Source: Bdellovibrionia bacterium (GTDB taxonomy: Bacteria; Bdellovibrionota; Bdellovibrionia; Bdellovibrionales; JAGQZY01). From it: a stretch of DNA of 64,000 nt. The stretch's first letter is position 1; every line of letters starts with the position of its first letter. Location of the stretch: contig JAUHWH010000008.1 in NCBI GenBank assembly GCA_030424715.1, positions 62,001 to 126,000 on the forward strand, read 5' to 3'. The translations under genes were made by a program, and so were the position numbers. Below the pieces are notes generated by a model, which saw only the letters and a program-made list of their open reading frames with translations, did no database searches and was not told the origin of the DNA. Below, in pieces: positions 29,040 through 39,978 of this stretch.

Positions 29040-29939
29040 TCACGAAAAGCTCGCCTCAGTGAATAGCTTATGATGCTCCCGACAGAGTAGCCTCAAGTTT
29101 TCAATCTGGTCATTTCCACCAAGCCCTAATGGACGAATGTGATCGATCTCAAGCCCCTTGGAGCTTTGGCAGCAACGCCCACTATTGTGGTCCTTAAACT
29201 GGCAAGAGGCCTTGGCTTTTTTCCACACCTGATGTCGTTCCACTTTACTTAAATGACGTCTTTGTGGTGGTGGGCACTGCCGCTGCGGCATCGAGTTTCT
29301 TGTTCTATTGTTTGTTCTTTTGGGCTTCTCTAAAGGGTCGATCTGTCGAAGACTGCGAGAGAGCATCCAATCCAATAGCTCTTGAGTGCTCAAATTTGGT
29401 TTCAATTCTCGCAAACGATTGAGTTTATCGGCGGTGCCCCTTGGTAAGGTGAAGCGTAGTTCCGTAAGTTCTTCCGTGATGACACGCTCTTTATCAATGT
29501 TTTGAAAAGGCTTGGGACTGATCTTAATTAACTGAACTTCCGCTTCTTTCTGGGTTTTCCCCTGAAGGCTTCGCAGGATCTCAGCCTTTTCTTGAGGCCC
29601 ATAGGTTTTCTCATTTATTTTTTGCTCTTGTTTAAAAAAGCTAGCCGCCTTTGATACATTGGACAAGCTCAACTCTCCTGACGTGACTTGCTCTTTAAGC
29701 TGTGGAACTTCTCTTAAAAGCCGCATGGCGCTGATTCTTCTTTGAGCCGCACTCTCACTGTAGCCAAGAAACTCGGTGCAATAAGAAAACAAAGAGGGGT
29801 AGCCTCTTTTGGCAAAGAGCTTTCGATCTTCCACTTCTTTTAAATAGTCTAAGATTTGGCTAGTTAATTTTCTTTCTTGCCGAACCAGCCTTAATAAACT
29901 GTGGCTCAATTCCTCATCACTTACATTCTTTAACCCCAT
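29040..29939 (-). CDS. HNH endonuclease-domain protein with helical N-terminal region
   Basis: C-terminal LEIDHIRPLGLGGNDQIENLRLLCREHHKLF HNH motif with Cys pairs; ATG at 29939 preceded by GGAGG. Confidence 0.82.
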   Translation of the reverse strand: MGLKNVSDEELSHSLLRLVRQERKLTSQILDYLKEVEDRKLFAKRGYPSLFSYCTEFLGYSESAAQRRISAMRLLREVPQLKEQVTSGELSLSNVSKAASFFKQEQKINEKTYGPQEKAEILRSLQGKTQKEAEVQLIKISPKPFQNIDKERVITEELTELRFTLPRGTADKLNRLRELKPNLSTQELLDWMLSRSLRQIDPLEKPKRTNNRTRNSMPQRQCPPPQRRHLSKVERHQVWKKAKASCQFKDHNSGRCCQSSKGLEIDHIRPLGLGGNDQIENLRLLCREHHKLFTEASFS

Positions 29940-30362
29940 GATACCTCCGTTTGAAAAGATATTACCATGGCTTTTTATGGGAGATTTTTTCGCTCGAGAT
30001 TGAGCTCTAACAAGAGTTTCCATGGAACATGGGGAGCGATTCGATTTGTTTTATATGCAGTGCTGGAGCGGGTTCTTGAGGGTTCCAACGCAAAACTACA
30101 GTCGGTACTAAACCCGTCACAAAAGGATTCATTTTTTCAATCAAACACTGTCAAACAAAACATGATTCATTAAGAATTCGGAATCTGAACTTTCACTGCC
30201 GCTACGGATGTAGTAGCTTTCATTGAAACTTGCTTTAACGGCTTGTCAGCCGAGGGGAGGGAGCTGTCCTGTTAATGGCAATTCTATATATAAATTTGAG
30301 TTTTTAAAATATGTTTATTTCATCCGACTTTAGTCAAAAAGACAAAGCTTCATGAGCAAATG

Positions 30363-30390
30363 AAAAAAGCTTTTCATTTTCCGAAAAGCT
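30363..30390 (-). terminator. Intrinsic terminator downstream of 30429-30995
   Basis: Reverse strand AGCTTTTC-GGAAAAT-GAAAAGCT followed by TTTTT. Confidence 0.65.
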
Positions 30391-30428
30391 CAGTAGGTCT
30401 AACAACTCTTAGATCAATCAATAGAGCT

Positions 30429-30995
30429 TTATTTGTGTTGTTGCTGTAACTGTCTTGCCTTGCTAATTATGTCTAAAGCGTAATCTTTAATACTTTCAAG
30501 GGGCGATTTAATTGTTTCTCGTTCATTTTGGGTAAGCAGTGCCCCCCAAGCTAACTGCGAAGTTAATATGCTATTTGTAACAAGTGAATCGCCATTATTT
30601 ATATGCAAATATGTGCTTACCAACACCCTCAAATAGCCAAGGATCAGCTCTGAGTACAAAGGCTCTGCTTTATGACTACACAAATCACTGATACTACTTA
30701 TTAAACTACGTGAAAGCAGCAGTCCTCCGAGAAAATCGCTGTTGCTATTACTAGTAGAATGCTGGCTGATAAGAATGTCTCGTGTAAGCGTGATGTTTGA
30801 ATGTAATTTTGAAGCGCTCCATCCAGTTCTTGAGCAAAACGTCAAACCATCAATGCTTGGATCGTTTGCATTTATTTTAATGTACATTAATGTTTGAATA
30901 TCATTTTCAATACCTTGCAAAAGAGCTTGAGAGATATCTGCTAAAGCAAAAGAAGAGGAAAGTAAAATATAGAAGATCAAAAAATAAAAACGCAT
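30429..30995 (-). CDS. Secreted hypothetical protein
   Basis: Signal peptide MRFYFLIFYILLSSSFALA; AT-rich; followed by a terminator. Confidence 0.55.
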   Translation of the reverse strand: MRFYFLIFYILLSSSFALADISQALLQGIENDIQTLMYIKINANDPSIDGLTFCSRTGWSASKLHSNITLTRDILISQHSTSNSNSDFLGGLLLSRSLISSISDLCSHKAEPLYSELILGYLRVLVSTYLHINNGDSLVTNSILTSQLAWGALLTQNERETIKSPLESIKDYALDIISKARQLQQQHK

Positions 30996-31252
30996 CTTAA
31001 CAACTACAACAGCAAAAGTTATGCCTGAAAACCCAATGCTAAAACCGAATTTATGGCTAGAAGAGCACGTTCTAACTGTCTAAGTGGACGCGCAAAATGT
31101 CACCGTTGAGTTTCAACAGAATTTCAAAAACGAAAACCCTAGTCTTTTCGAAAGGAGTATCAGAAGTTCAATAGCGATAGTTGTTCCATTTTAGAAGTTT
31201 TTCGGAATTGCTAGAGTTTGGTGTGTCGGTTCGGTTGTTCGCGAATCTCGGC

Positions 31253-31288
31253 ATTGACTCCTCCATTGACTCCTCTATGGACTCTTTT
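31253..31288 (+). repeat. 12-bp tandem repeat x3 (ATTGACTCCTCC-like)
   Basis: ATTGACTCCTCC ATTGACTCCTCT ATGGACTCTTTT. Confidence 0.6.
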
Positions 31289-31414
31289 AATCTCTCTTCT
31301 TTTCGGCATGGTCTTTGAACTCTCTAATTTGCATTATCGATGAACAACGTATTATCAGTGTAAATTCTGTCAGATTATCGACAGTTGTCAGCGCTGATTG
31401 TCACAGGAGAAGAA

Positions 31415-34144
31415 ATGAAGCGCTTACCCGTTACTCTTTTATTATTGTTTGCAATGATTGGCCTTGGCTGCGAAGGCAACCCCTTCGGATGCAGCGGAAA
31501 AAATGATCGCCCCATCGATCTTAGGCTCGGCACCCCCGGGGTCACCAAGTGGGACAATCAGCTACCCGCCAATGACAATGTAAAGACTCTGAATGACGAC
31601 GAAACCATCGAGTTTCAGAATGAATCCGGTGAAGCCATTATCAATCACAGCGTCGATCGAGAGATCAATGTGGGTGATATTATTGTCGCCAACTCCGAAC
31701 AGCGCTACTTGGTTCGGGTGAAAGAAGTCATCAAACGCGACAGTGGCAGCACTCAAACCATCCTGCGACAGGCCCGAATCGCCGACATTGTGGGTGATGA
31801 GAACGGCTCTCTTACACTTGAATCAACCCCCGTCTTTGACCTCGAGGACATCGATCGCATCGCCCGCTTGGCCAAAGACCGCCGCTGGGGTGACGCTTCT
31901 TACGAGACCGACAGCCAAGGGCGCATGGTCATTCGTGACTTGGAGTTGTTTAATGTCGATATCAATGGAAACGGCAATATTTCAGGGGGCACCAACAAGA
32001 TCCTTGGTATTCCCATTACAAATCCCTACGAAAAATTTAGTGTGTCTTCGGCGGCTGGTGGCAAATACCGTGCGGTGATCAACGAAGCCATCGTTGATGT
32101 GGTCCCCACCATTCGATCGGATGCCAAGTGGGAGTCCGGTAAAATATCTCATCTTGAGACACGTCTGGACACCAAAGTGCGATACCGCGTGGACATCACC
32201 TATGAGGCCGCTGGCACCATCCAGCTTGAAGCCTTGATCGATGCCTTTATGCCTAAGAAGGTGATCCCCTTTCGCGTGCCAGGCCCTGTTCCGGTCTATT
32301 TGGACATTGAATTGGGAATCCCTGCTGGAGCCTCTTTAAAGGCCACCAAAGAGGGAAAAACTCGAATCGTTTTTGAATCCGAATATGAGTTTTTCACCGT
32401 TATGGACTTTGACCACGAGACCGGAATCTCTACGGAGAAAGACCGTCGCGTGAAAATCAATGACAAGATGATTGAAACAAAAGAGGGCGACCTTAAGCTA
32501 GAAGCCGAATTGTTTTTAAAACCTCAAATCACAGCCCGCCTTTATCGCGTGGTGGGTCCCCATGCCTATCTGAAGCCTTACGTTAGAGGCGAAGTGGAGT
32601 GGCCCAGTCGTGAGAAAAAAGATGATCTCTTTATCGGTGTCACCGGTGGTGTAGGCATTGAACTTTCCGAGCCCATCTTTTTAGGCTCCCTGGTGAGTTT
32701 TGACTCGGGAAAGCTTTTTGACTGGAACACCTCGTTTGATCTCGACGAAGCGGGAACGCCGGCTGTGGCGGCCCTGCAGGTCGGACAAAACGTGAGGGAC
32801 ACTGTGACCGTCGACCAAATTGGCCCCGAGGGCTTTGTTCGCTTGAACTTAAAAGAGCATCTTGACGATGGTTTTTTGCGCTATGAACTGCTGCAGTCCA
32901 CCCAGACAGGGCTGACTGTGCCTTCTGACACTTTTTATATGGACGGTGAGTTGTACTACTACCCCATGCCTGATTCTCGAGAAGAAACCTTCACCGTACG
33001 CATCTTTGGAAAGAACAATTCTAAAGAAGACGTCACCATTGCCATCAAAGTCAATGACAGCGTGATCTCAGAGGTCTCAAAAGATCGTTACGGAATCACC
33101 AACAACTCTTACAAAGTCTCTTCGGGCACCCCTGGAGAGTTCAAGGGTGAGGTGCCGTTTTATAACCTCGGCGGCGGCGGAGTCTATGCCGTCCCCGTCA
33201 CCCGCGGTGACATTGCTGAATGTCTCGCGCAATTCAATATGTTTGAAAACAACCATAGAAGCTCTCTCACAGGTGCTGACTGCAGCCACTACGATAAACT
33301 CGCAATGGATTGGCTCACCTTTTTGGGCGCCGCCCGCCCCATGGAGAGCAGCGACGGCGATGTCGAGGGCGAGTCCAAGAAATTGCGGATCGACGGCGCC
33401 TTGCCCGCCTTAACCCAGCCCAACAGCGAAAAGTACACGGTCCTGACCGAAGTGATGCAAGAGCCTAACAATGCGATTTTTCAATACTATAACTTGCTCG
33501 ATTTTAACTCTTACGTGGTCAACAAAAACTCAAAGCAGTTGGACTGTCGCCCATCGATTCAGCTAAAGACCACCAACACCGCCACCCACGTGGGACTGAT
33601 ATTTGCCACCAACGGCTGCGATGAGCTGATCCGGCCCTTGCAATTCAACACCAACTTTTTTGCCCACCCATTCTTGAAAGAGACCGGGGTGAAATGGAAC
33701 ACCACCCGCGGAGAAAGCCGAGACAACTTGATTGTTACAGAAATGGCGATTGCAAAGGAGGCTTTGATTGATCGCCATGAAACTGGTTTCGAATATAAGA
33801 CAACGGTCTATGTTATGATTCCGTTTTCACCCTCGTTGCATAACTTTATGATCACCAGTGCGCCCCAGAAAAGCATGCGATACAGCGAGGAAAGACCCGC
33901 TGGCGGTGTGTTTGAGGGTCTTCAGGGCTTTGGGGGCTATGGGCAGGGCACCAACAATCCGGCAGCCTACAACCAGGGGTACTTCGAAGGAGGAGGGTCT
34001 TACTCTGGTCGCATGTTGAAAGTCGATCTTTTTCTGCACAGTAAAGGCTCTCGCTCGGAACCCGTCTTAGATATGAAAGTGCAACCCATCACTTTTGGTG
34101 ACAAGCCTGACACAATAGCGAATCATGAAGGGCATGATCACTGA
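31415..34144 (+). CDS. Large predicted lipoprotein (about 909 aa), unknown function
   Basis: MKRLPVTLLLLFAMIGLGCEG lipobox; SD AGGAGAAGA; single long ORF. Confidence 0.8.
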   Translation: MKRLPVTLLLLFAMIGLGCEGNPFGCSGKNDRPIDLRLGTPGVTKWDNQLPANDNVKTLNDDETIEFQNESGEAIINHSVDREINVGDIIVANSEQRYLVRVKEVIKRDSGSTQTILRQARIADIVGDENGSLTLESTPVFDLEDIDRIARLAKDRRWGDASYETDSQGRMVIRDLELFNVDINGNGNISGGTNKILGIPITNPYEKFSVSSAAGGKYRAVINEAIVDVVPTIRSDAKWESGKISHLETRLDTKVRYRVDITYEAAGTIQLEALIDAFMPKKVIPFRVPGPVPVYLDIELGIPAGASLKATKEGKTRIVFESEYEFFTVMDFDHETGISTEKDRRVKINDKMIETKEGDLKLEAELFLKPQITARLYRVVGPHAYLKPYVRGEVEWPSREKKDDLFIGVTGGVGIELSEPIFLGSLVSFDSGKLFDWNTSFDLDEAGTPAVAALQVGQNVRDTVTVDQIGPEGFVRLNLKEHLDDGFLRYELLQSTQTGLTVPSDTFYMDGELYYYPMPDSREETFTVRIFGKNNSKEDVTIAIKVNDSVISEVSKDRYGITNNSYKVSSGTPGEFKGEVPFYNLGGGGVYAVPVTRGDIAECLAQFNMFENNHRSSLTGADCSHYDKLAMDWLTFLGAARPMESSDGDVEGESKKLRIDGALPALTQPNSEKYTVLTEVMQEPNNAIFQYYNLLDFNSYVVNKNSKQLDCRPSIQLKTTNTATHVGLIFATNGCDELIRPLQFNTNFFAHPFLKETGVKWNTTRGESRDNLIVTEMAIAKEALIDRHETGFEYKTTVYVMIPFSPSLHNFMITSAPQKSMRYSEERPAGGVFEGLQGFGGYGQGTNNPAAYNQGYFEGGGSYSGRMLKVDLFLHSKGSRSEPVLDMKVQPITFGDKPDTIANHEGHDH

Positions 34145-34209
34145 GTTTCCACTGCGCTGGCGGCCAGAGGGCGTTTCAACTTTTGAAGCCAAGCCTCCTC
34201 TTTTCGCTA

Positions 34210-34353
34210 GGGCTCGGAAGAGCAATTGTCCCCTTCTTCTCTAAAGGGCTCGGAAGAACACTTGGCCCCTTCTTCTCTAAAGGGCTCGGAAGAACACTTG
34301 GCTCCTTCTTCTCGATTGGGCTCAGAAGAGCCTTTAGCTCGGCATTCTCTACA
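34210..34353 (+). repeat. Four tandem copies of a 36-bp repeat
   Basis: GGGCTCGGAAGAACACTTGGCCCCTTCTTCTCTAAA and variants; multiple of 3, directly abutting. Confidence 0.88.
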
Positions 34354-34377
34354 TTGGTCTACAGAAAAAACTCAAAA

Positions 34378-34406
34378 AAAAGCCAGATCTTAAAGAGCTG
34401 GCTTTT
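34378..34406. terminator. Bidirectional intrinsic terminator between convergent lipoprotein gene and nuo operon
   Basis: AAAAGCCAG-(11 nt)-CTGGCTTTT, with A-run before and T-run after. Confidence 0.82.
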
Positions 34407-34432
34407 CTACTTTTAGAGTGCGTGACTTGGGT

Positions 34433-34969
34433 CTAAATACCCAGCTTGTGACGGTCCTTGTCTTCGACCACCGAGGGTACGCCTTTGCCGTCGTTGAGGT
34501 TGGCGCGATAAGCCAAGTGTTTAATGTCATAGACAAAGTTGTCGCCGTTCTCGCCAGGGGTTTGCCACTCCGGACCCATACGAATGGCATCGACCGGGCA
34601 GGCTTCTTCACAGTAGCCGCAGAACACACAGCGAAGCATGTCGATTTCATAATTGATCGGGTATTTCTCTACACTGGGGTCTTCGTCTTCAGATGCCACA
34701 ATAGTGATGCAGTCCGCGGGACAGGCCGTGGCACACAACATACAGGCCGTACAGCGAATGTCGCCATCTTCTTTAACCGTTAATACGTGGTTACCCTTAA
34801 AACGGGCCGAGTACTGATACTTCTCTTCGGGGTAATTTAAGGTCGCCATCTTTTTCTGATTAAACAAGTTTTTAATCATGGTTGAAAAAGTCAGGCCCAT
34901 CCCAGAGAGGATTCCAGGTAGGTACCAGCTTCGGCTCATCTTAGGTCGTTGAACTCGAATCACACTCAT
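34433..34969 (-). CDS. nuoI: NADH-quinone oxidoreductase subunit I
   Basis: Two 4Fe-4S motifs CTACMLCATACPADCI and CVFCGYCEEACPVDAI. Confidence 0.94.
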   Translation of the reverse strand: MSVIRVQRPKMSRSWYLPGILSGMGLTFSTMIKNLFNQKKMATLNYPEEKYQYSARFKGNHVLTVKEDGDIRCTACMLCATACPADCITIVASEDEDPSVEKYPINYEIDMLRCVFCGYCEEACPVDAIRMGPEWQTPGENGDNFVYDIKHLAYRANLNDGKGVPSVVEDKDRHKLGI

Positions 34970-36534
34970 AATTGTCCTCGCTCGTGTACAAACTCGTTGC
35001 TCACACTGATAACTTTATTGGTTTCTGATAGCTCGACGGACTCACCTTTGAGCAAGGCCACCGCCTCGGTCAGGCTAAGGGCTTGATCAACAAAGAGGTC
35101 GACGGCCTCAAAACTTTGCTCTCGCCCATCGAAGTTGACAAACGTTCCGGACTTTTCAGCAAAGGTTTTGGTTGGGATAAAGTGGAAATGTCCACCCGCT
35201 TGCTCGGCCGCATCCACATGACAGGCCGACATCCAAATCACTTTTTTGTTTGAAGCCAAGGCTTTTGCAATCACATGAATATCGTCGTAAACCCACTGAT
35301 TTTCAGGTCCTGCCACCACCACCAAGTCTTGGTCGGACAGACTGGTCACATCTTTTTTAGCTGTGATGCCATGCTTTTCAAGTGCCTGTAAAAGTCCCTT
35401 GGTATTGGGGTTTTTATCGCCACGGATCAGCAAGCCGTCAAAGTCATTGAACTGCGCTTCGTTGTTCGCCCAGTGGTAAACATTGTCTGTGCCAAACTGG
35501 GACTTCCAAAAACCGAGAAGAGCGTCGTATTCTTCTGACGTGTATTGCCCAGTCACTACGAGGGCGGCTTTCGAATAGGAGTCCAACTTTTCTTTAAGAG
35601 AGTTCAGCGACTCGGTGGCGGTCTTGTAATTTTTGTCGCCAGCGTTGATATGGATAGCCTGGGTCAGGCGGTTTTCTTTTTTCACCGCTTTGGCGGAACC
35701 ACGCTCACCCACGAAGTCTGTGGTCATCACGTTGGTGGACTTATAGATCTCGCGACCTTCATCACACATCCAGTAACCATTCACCTCGGAATGACGAGGC
35801 TTCACGCGCCACATGCCCTCTTTGTTGTAATACACATCCACGGAGCAGCCTGTGGAGCAACCGGTGCAGACCGAAGGTTTGTCTTTCAAAAACCAAACCC
35901 GTTGTCTGAAACGAAAGTCTTTTGACGTGAGAGCGCCAACCGGGCAGATGTCTACCGTGTTGACCGCATAGTCATTATTTAAAGGCTTGCCCGCGTAGGT
36001 TCCGATTTCAGAATGATCGCCGCGATTGAAAATACCGAGCTCGTTGGTTTTTGAAACCTCTTCAGTGAAGCGCACACAGCGCGAGCAAAGAATGCATCGT
36101 TCGGTATCCAAAACAATTTTCTCACCGAGGTCGACGACTTTTTTCTTTTTCACTTTTGCCTGACCCATCTCAGAGTCGTATTGACCAAATTTCATATATT
36201 GGTCTTGCAAACCACACTCACCGGCTTGGTCACAAATGGGGCAGTCCAAGGGGTGATTGATCAAATGGAAATCCAACCCCCATTTAACAGCATCTTTCAC
36301 CATCTCGGATTGATTGGTGACAACCATGCCGTCAGTGACAGGCGTGTTGCAAGCGATTTGTAAACGGGGATTGCCTTCGATCTCAACCATGCAGAGACGA
36401 CAAACCCCGGCCACGCTGAGCCCCGGGTGCCAGCAGTAATGGGCGATGTCTTCACTGTGCTCGCGAAAGGCCTCGATGATTGAGGTTCCCTCTTTAACTT
36501 CAACTTCTTTGCCGTTGATTGTGCACTTAAGCAT
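34966..36534 (-). CDS. nuoG: NADH-quinone oxidoreductase subunit G (short form)
   Basis: 2Fe-2S/4Fe-4S N-terminus ([65 protein letters not shown]). Confidence 0.93.
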   Translation of the reverse strand: MLKCTINGKEVEVKEGTSIIEAFREHSEDIAHYCWHPGLSVAGVCRLCMVEIEGNPRLQIACNTPVTDGMVVTNQSEMVKDAVKWGLDFHLINHPLDCPICDQAGECGLQDQYMKFGQYDSEMGQAKVKKKKVVDLGEKIVLDTERCILCSRCVRFTEEVSKTNELGIFNRGDHSEIGTYAGKPLNNDYAVNTVDICPVGALTSKDFRFRQRVWFLKDKPSVCTGCSTGCSVDVYYNKEGMWRVKPRHSEVNGYWMCDEGREIYKSTNVMTTDFVGERGSAKAVKKENRLTQAIHINAGDKNYKTATESLNSLKEKLDSYSKAALVVTGQYTSEEYDALLGFWKSQFGTDNVYHWANNEAQFNDFDGLLIRGDKNPNTKGLLQALEKHGITAKKDVTSLSDQDLVVVAGPENQWVYDDIHVIAKALASNKKVIWMSACHVDAAEQAGGHFHFIPTKTFAEKSGTFVNFDGREQSFEAVDLFVDQALSLTEAVALLKGESVELSETNKVISVSNEFVHERGQL

Positions 36535-37804
36535 TGGCCCGCCCCTGTACTTTAGAGTAACCCTGTTCGATAAAAAACTGAAACTCGTCGCGAAATTTAG
36601 GCACTATCCCTAGCACAGGGAGAGCTGCGGCGTCTGAAAGAGCACAGATAGTGCGCCCCTTCATTTTGTTAGCCACCTCACAGAGAAGATCAATGTCACT
36701 GACCTGCGCCGTCCCGTTGACCACACCGCTAACCAGTTTGTGGAGCCAGCCCGTGCCTTCTCGGCAAGGGGTGCACTGACCGCAGGATTCGTGATGATAG
36801 AAGTGAGCAATCACCTTTAGCATATCCACCATGCAACGGGTTTCGTCCATAATCACGATCGACCCAGACCCAAGCATCGAGCCCATCTCGGCAAGACACT
36901 CATAATCCAGGGTGGCACGCTCCACTTCTTCGGCATTGAGAATAGGCGCCGAAGTTCCACCAGGGATTGCCGCCTTCAGCTTCTTGCCGTTCTTCATACC
37001 ACCACATTCGTTATTGATAAGATCAATCATGGGGTATCCCAGGGGGACTTCGTAGTTGCCCGGCTTGTTCACATCGCCGGCTACCGAGAATAATTTGGTG
37101 CCGGTTGATTTTTCAGTGCCATGCTTTTTGTAGGCTTCGGCCCCGTCACGGATGATGTATTTAACGGCGGCAAGAGTTTCTACGTTATTTACGATGGTTG
37201 GTTTTTTTAAGTAGCCCTGCACCGCTGGAAAAGGCGGCTTCAGTTTGGGTTGCCCCTTTTTGCCCTCAAGAGAAGAGATCATTCCTGTCTCTTCTCCACA
37301 GATGTAGGCTCCAGCGCCAACATAGACATCCATGTCGTGGTCAAAACCACTGCCCATGATGTTTTTGCCAAGCAATCCGGCGTCGTAGGCTTCTTTTAAT
37401 GCTTTTTCAATAACACGAGTGGCATAAACATACTCACCTCGAATGTAAATATAAGACTTCGGAGAGTTAACCGCAAAAGCCGAAATAATCATTCCCTCGA
37501 TCAACTGATGGGGAGCACGCTCCATCATCATACGATCTTTAAAAGTGCAAGGCTCGCCCTCGTCTGCGTTGCAAAGCAGGTAGCGGGTTTCACCATTGTT
37601 GGGCAAAAAGCCCCACTTCACACCGGTCGGAAAGCCGGCTCCCCCACGACCACGTAGGCCCGAGGCTTTGACTTCACTGATAATATCTTCAGGCTTCATT
37701 TTAAAAGCCTTGGCCAGGTCTTCGTACCCGCCTTTGGCTTTATAGCCTTCGAGGGTTCTATAATTGTCATCGCTATAATGTTCGGTGAGTAATTTAACTT
37801 CCAT
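36527..37804 (-). CDS. nuoF: NADH-quinone oxidoreductase subunit F
   Basis: GLRGRGGAGFPTGVKW, GAYICGEETGMISSLEG, ESCGQCTPCREGTGWL. Confidence 0.97.
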   Translation of the reverse strand: MEVKLLTEHYSDDNYRTLEGYKAKGGYEDLAKAFKMKPEDIISEVKASGLRGRGGAGFPTGVKWGFLPNNGETRYLLCNADEGEPCTFKDRMMMERAPHQLIEGMIISAFAVNSPKSYIYIRGEYVYATRVIEKALKEAYDAGLLGKNIMGSGFDHDMDVYVGAGAYICGEETGMISSLEGKKGQPKLKPPFPAVQGYLKKPTIVNNVETLAAVKYIIRDGAEAYKKHGTEKSTGTKLFSVAGDVNKPGNYEVPLGYPMIDLINNECGGMKNGKKLKAAIPGGTSAPILNAEEVERATLDYECLAEMGSMLGSGSIVIMDETRCMVDMLKVIAHFYHHESCGQCTPCREGTGWLHKLVSGVVNGTAQVSDIDLLCEVANKMKGRTICALSDAAALPVLGIVPKFRDEFQFFIEQGYSKVQGRANA

Positions 37805-38280
37805 TATTTGAGATCCTTTAACAACTGTTGCGCAGACTCTGGGGTCAAATTTTCGTGGTAATCATCGTTGATTTGCATCATTGGCGCCGTATCACAGGAG
37901 CCCAAGCACTCGACGCGAGTGAAAGTAAAGCGCCCGTCGGAGGTCATCTCGCCCTCCTTCACGTCATGCTCTTTCATAAAGGCATCGGCTATTTCGCGAG
38001 TTCCAGCCATGGCACAGGCCACATTACAGCAGACTTGCACGTGGTATTTACCCACCGGCTTTTTATTGAACATGGTGTAAAAATGAAAAACCTCGTTAAT
38101 CCGTGCTTCAGGGATGTTCATCAGCTCACTGAGATGGCCAATGGCGTCTTCACTGACCCAGCCTTCGTTTTCTTTTTGCACACGATAGAGTGCTGGGATG
38201 ATCGCTGACTCTATGGTCTCGTAGCGAGCCAATTCCTTTTTTACAAACTCTTTTCCTTCAGTCGACAATTCAAACATCAT
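37804..38280 (-). CDS. nuoE: NADH-quinone oxidoreductase subunit E
   Basis: Thioredoxin-like 2Fe-2S: VQVCCNVACAMAG...ECLGSCDTAPMMQIN. Confidence 0.93.
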   Translation of the reverse strand: MMFELSTEGKEFVKKELARYETIESAIIPALYRVQKENEGWVSEDAIGHLSELMNIPEARINEVFHFYTMFNKKPVGKYHVQVCCNVACAMAGTREIADAFMKEHDVKEGEMTSDGRFTFTRVECLGSCDTAPMMQINDDYHENLTPESAQQLLKDLK

Positions 38281-38286
38281 TCACCT

Positions 38287-39978
38287 CTACCGATCCAGCT
38301 CACCAGCAATTAGATTCATACTTCCAAGAATGGCAATAACGTCTGCCACCAAACCTCCCGTAATGGACTCGGGGAAAGATTGGTAAATCGCAAAACAAGG
38401 GGGGCGTACTTTCAAACGATAGGGCGCACCACTACCATCACTGACACAATAAAAGCCCAACTCTCCATTGGCAGCCTCCGTGGCGGAGTACACTTCTCCG
38501 GCTGGTGGACGCAAACCATTGATCACCAACATAAAATGATTCATGAGGCCCTCAATGTTCCCATACACATCTTTTTTCTCGGGCAAGACAATGTCTTTGT
38601 CGCGAATGGTGTAATCCCCTTCGGGCACGTTTTTACAGATTTGCTCAACGATACGAATGGATTGTTTCATTTCTTCGATACGAACCAAATAACGCTCGTA
38701 AACATCGCCTGTGGAGCCCACGGGAATATCAAAGTCCAATTGATCGTAACCGTAGTAAGGTTGATTTTTTCTGAGATCCAGAGGCACACCAGTGGCTCGC
38801 AAACAAGGGCCTGTGTAGCCCCACTCGATGGCGTCTTCTGCCGAGATTGCGCCAACTCCGACAGTTCGTTGTAAAAAGATTTTGTTGTTACTTAGCAAGC
38901 GCTCGATATTCGAGACACCTTTCTTGAGTTCCTGACAAACCTGCATGACATCGTCATACCAACCGTCGGGAGCGTCTTGCGCCATTCCCCCAATGCGAGT
39001 CATGGACACGGTTAAACGGGCGCCACACAGCTTTTCAAATAGGGTGTAGACCTTTTCTCGTAGAGAGAACAAATGAAAAAATCCGGTAAGAGCTCCAAGA
39101 TCCACCGCATTCGCACCAATGCAAACCACGTGGTCAATAAAGCGAGACAGCTCACACAACAAAACCCGCATGGCTTTGGCTTTATCAGGAATCTCAACAT
39201 CCAACAGCGTCTCAACCGCTTTGCAGTAGCCCACATTATTCATGGGAGCTGAGCAATAATTGAGACGGTCTGTGTAGGGAATCACTTGGTTGTAGGCGTG
39301 GGTCTCTGCCATCTTTTCAAAACAGCGATGTAAATAGCCGAGCTCGACGTTGGCACGATGCACGCTCTCACCTTTGAGTTCAGCCATCACACGCAATGTC
39401 CCGTGGGTGGCTGGATGAGAAGGCCCGATATTGAGCGGCACAAGGCCCGGAACGTCTTTTTCAACGTAATTCGGGTCATTGTCAAAATGGATGGGCATGG
39501 CCTCGGTGCATTCTTGTTGGCGATCGGCCGGATAGTCTTTACGAAGCGCGTGTCCCACAAACTGATGATGAGTTAAGATTCTGCGCATGTTGAGGTGTCC
39601 TGTGAACTTGATCCCAAACATGTCGTAGGTTTCTCGCTCAAACCAATCGGCACCACGCCACAGTTTTGTGAGAGTGGGCACCTCTTCGCCTTCGGCCAAG
39701 GCCACTTTCACGCGAAGTCTGTTACTTGTTGTTGTGTTGAACAGCTCATAAACGACCTCAAAACGCTTCTCACGCCCGGGATAGTCCACCGCCGTAATAT
39801 CCATCAGCAAGTCAAAGGACCCATTGCCTTTGAGAAAGCCGAAAAAATCAAGAACATGACTCGCGGGAATCATGACGATATCGGCATCAAAACTGTTCGA
39901 CCAGGCCCACTGCTTGGACTCGGTACTGAACTGGTTCTCTAGGTCTGTTTTTATATTATTATTCTGCACTTTGTTCAT
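38287..39978 (-). CDS. nuoCD: Fused NADH-quinone oxidoreductase subunits C and D
   Basis: NuoC region ([19 protein letters not shown]) followed by NuoD ([35 protein letters not shown]-terminal [17 protein letters not shown]). Confidence 0.95.
   Translation of the reverse strand: MNKVQNNNIKTDLENQFSTESKQWAWSNSFDADIVMIPASHVLDFFGFLKGNGSFDLLMDITAVDYPGREKRFEVVYELFNTTTSNRLRVKVALAEGEEVPTLTKLWRGADWFERETYDMFGIKFTGHLNMRRILTHHQFVGHALRKDYPADRQQECTEAMPIHFDNDPNYVEKDVPGLVPLNIGPSHPATHGTLRVMAELKGESVHRANVELGYLHRCFEKMAETHAYNQVIPYTDRLNYCSAPMNNVGYCKAVETLLDVEIPDKAKAMRVLLCELSRFIDHVVCIGANAVDLGALTGFFHLFSLREKVYTLFEKLCGARLTVSMTRIGGMAQDAPDGWYDDVMQVCQELKKGVSNIERLLSNNKIFLQRTVGVGAISAEDAIEWGYTGPCLRATGVPLDLRKNQPYYGYDQLDFDIPVGSTGDVYERYLVRIEEMKQSIRIVEQICKNVPEGDYTIRDKDIVLPEKKDVYGNIEGLMNHFMLVINGLRPPAGEVYSATEAANGELGFYCVSDGSGAPYRLKVRPPCFAIYQSFPESITGGLVADVIAILGSMNLIAGELDR

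Noticed and set aside
34210-34353. 36-bp repeats as a CRISPR array
   Set aside because: Units abut directly with no spacers, repeats diverge, and no cas genes are nearby.
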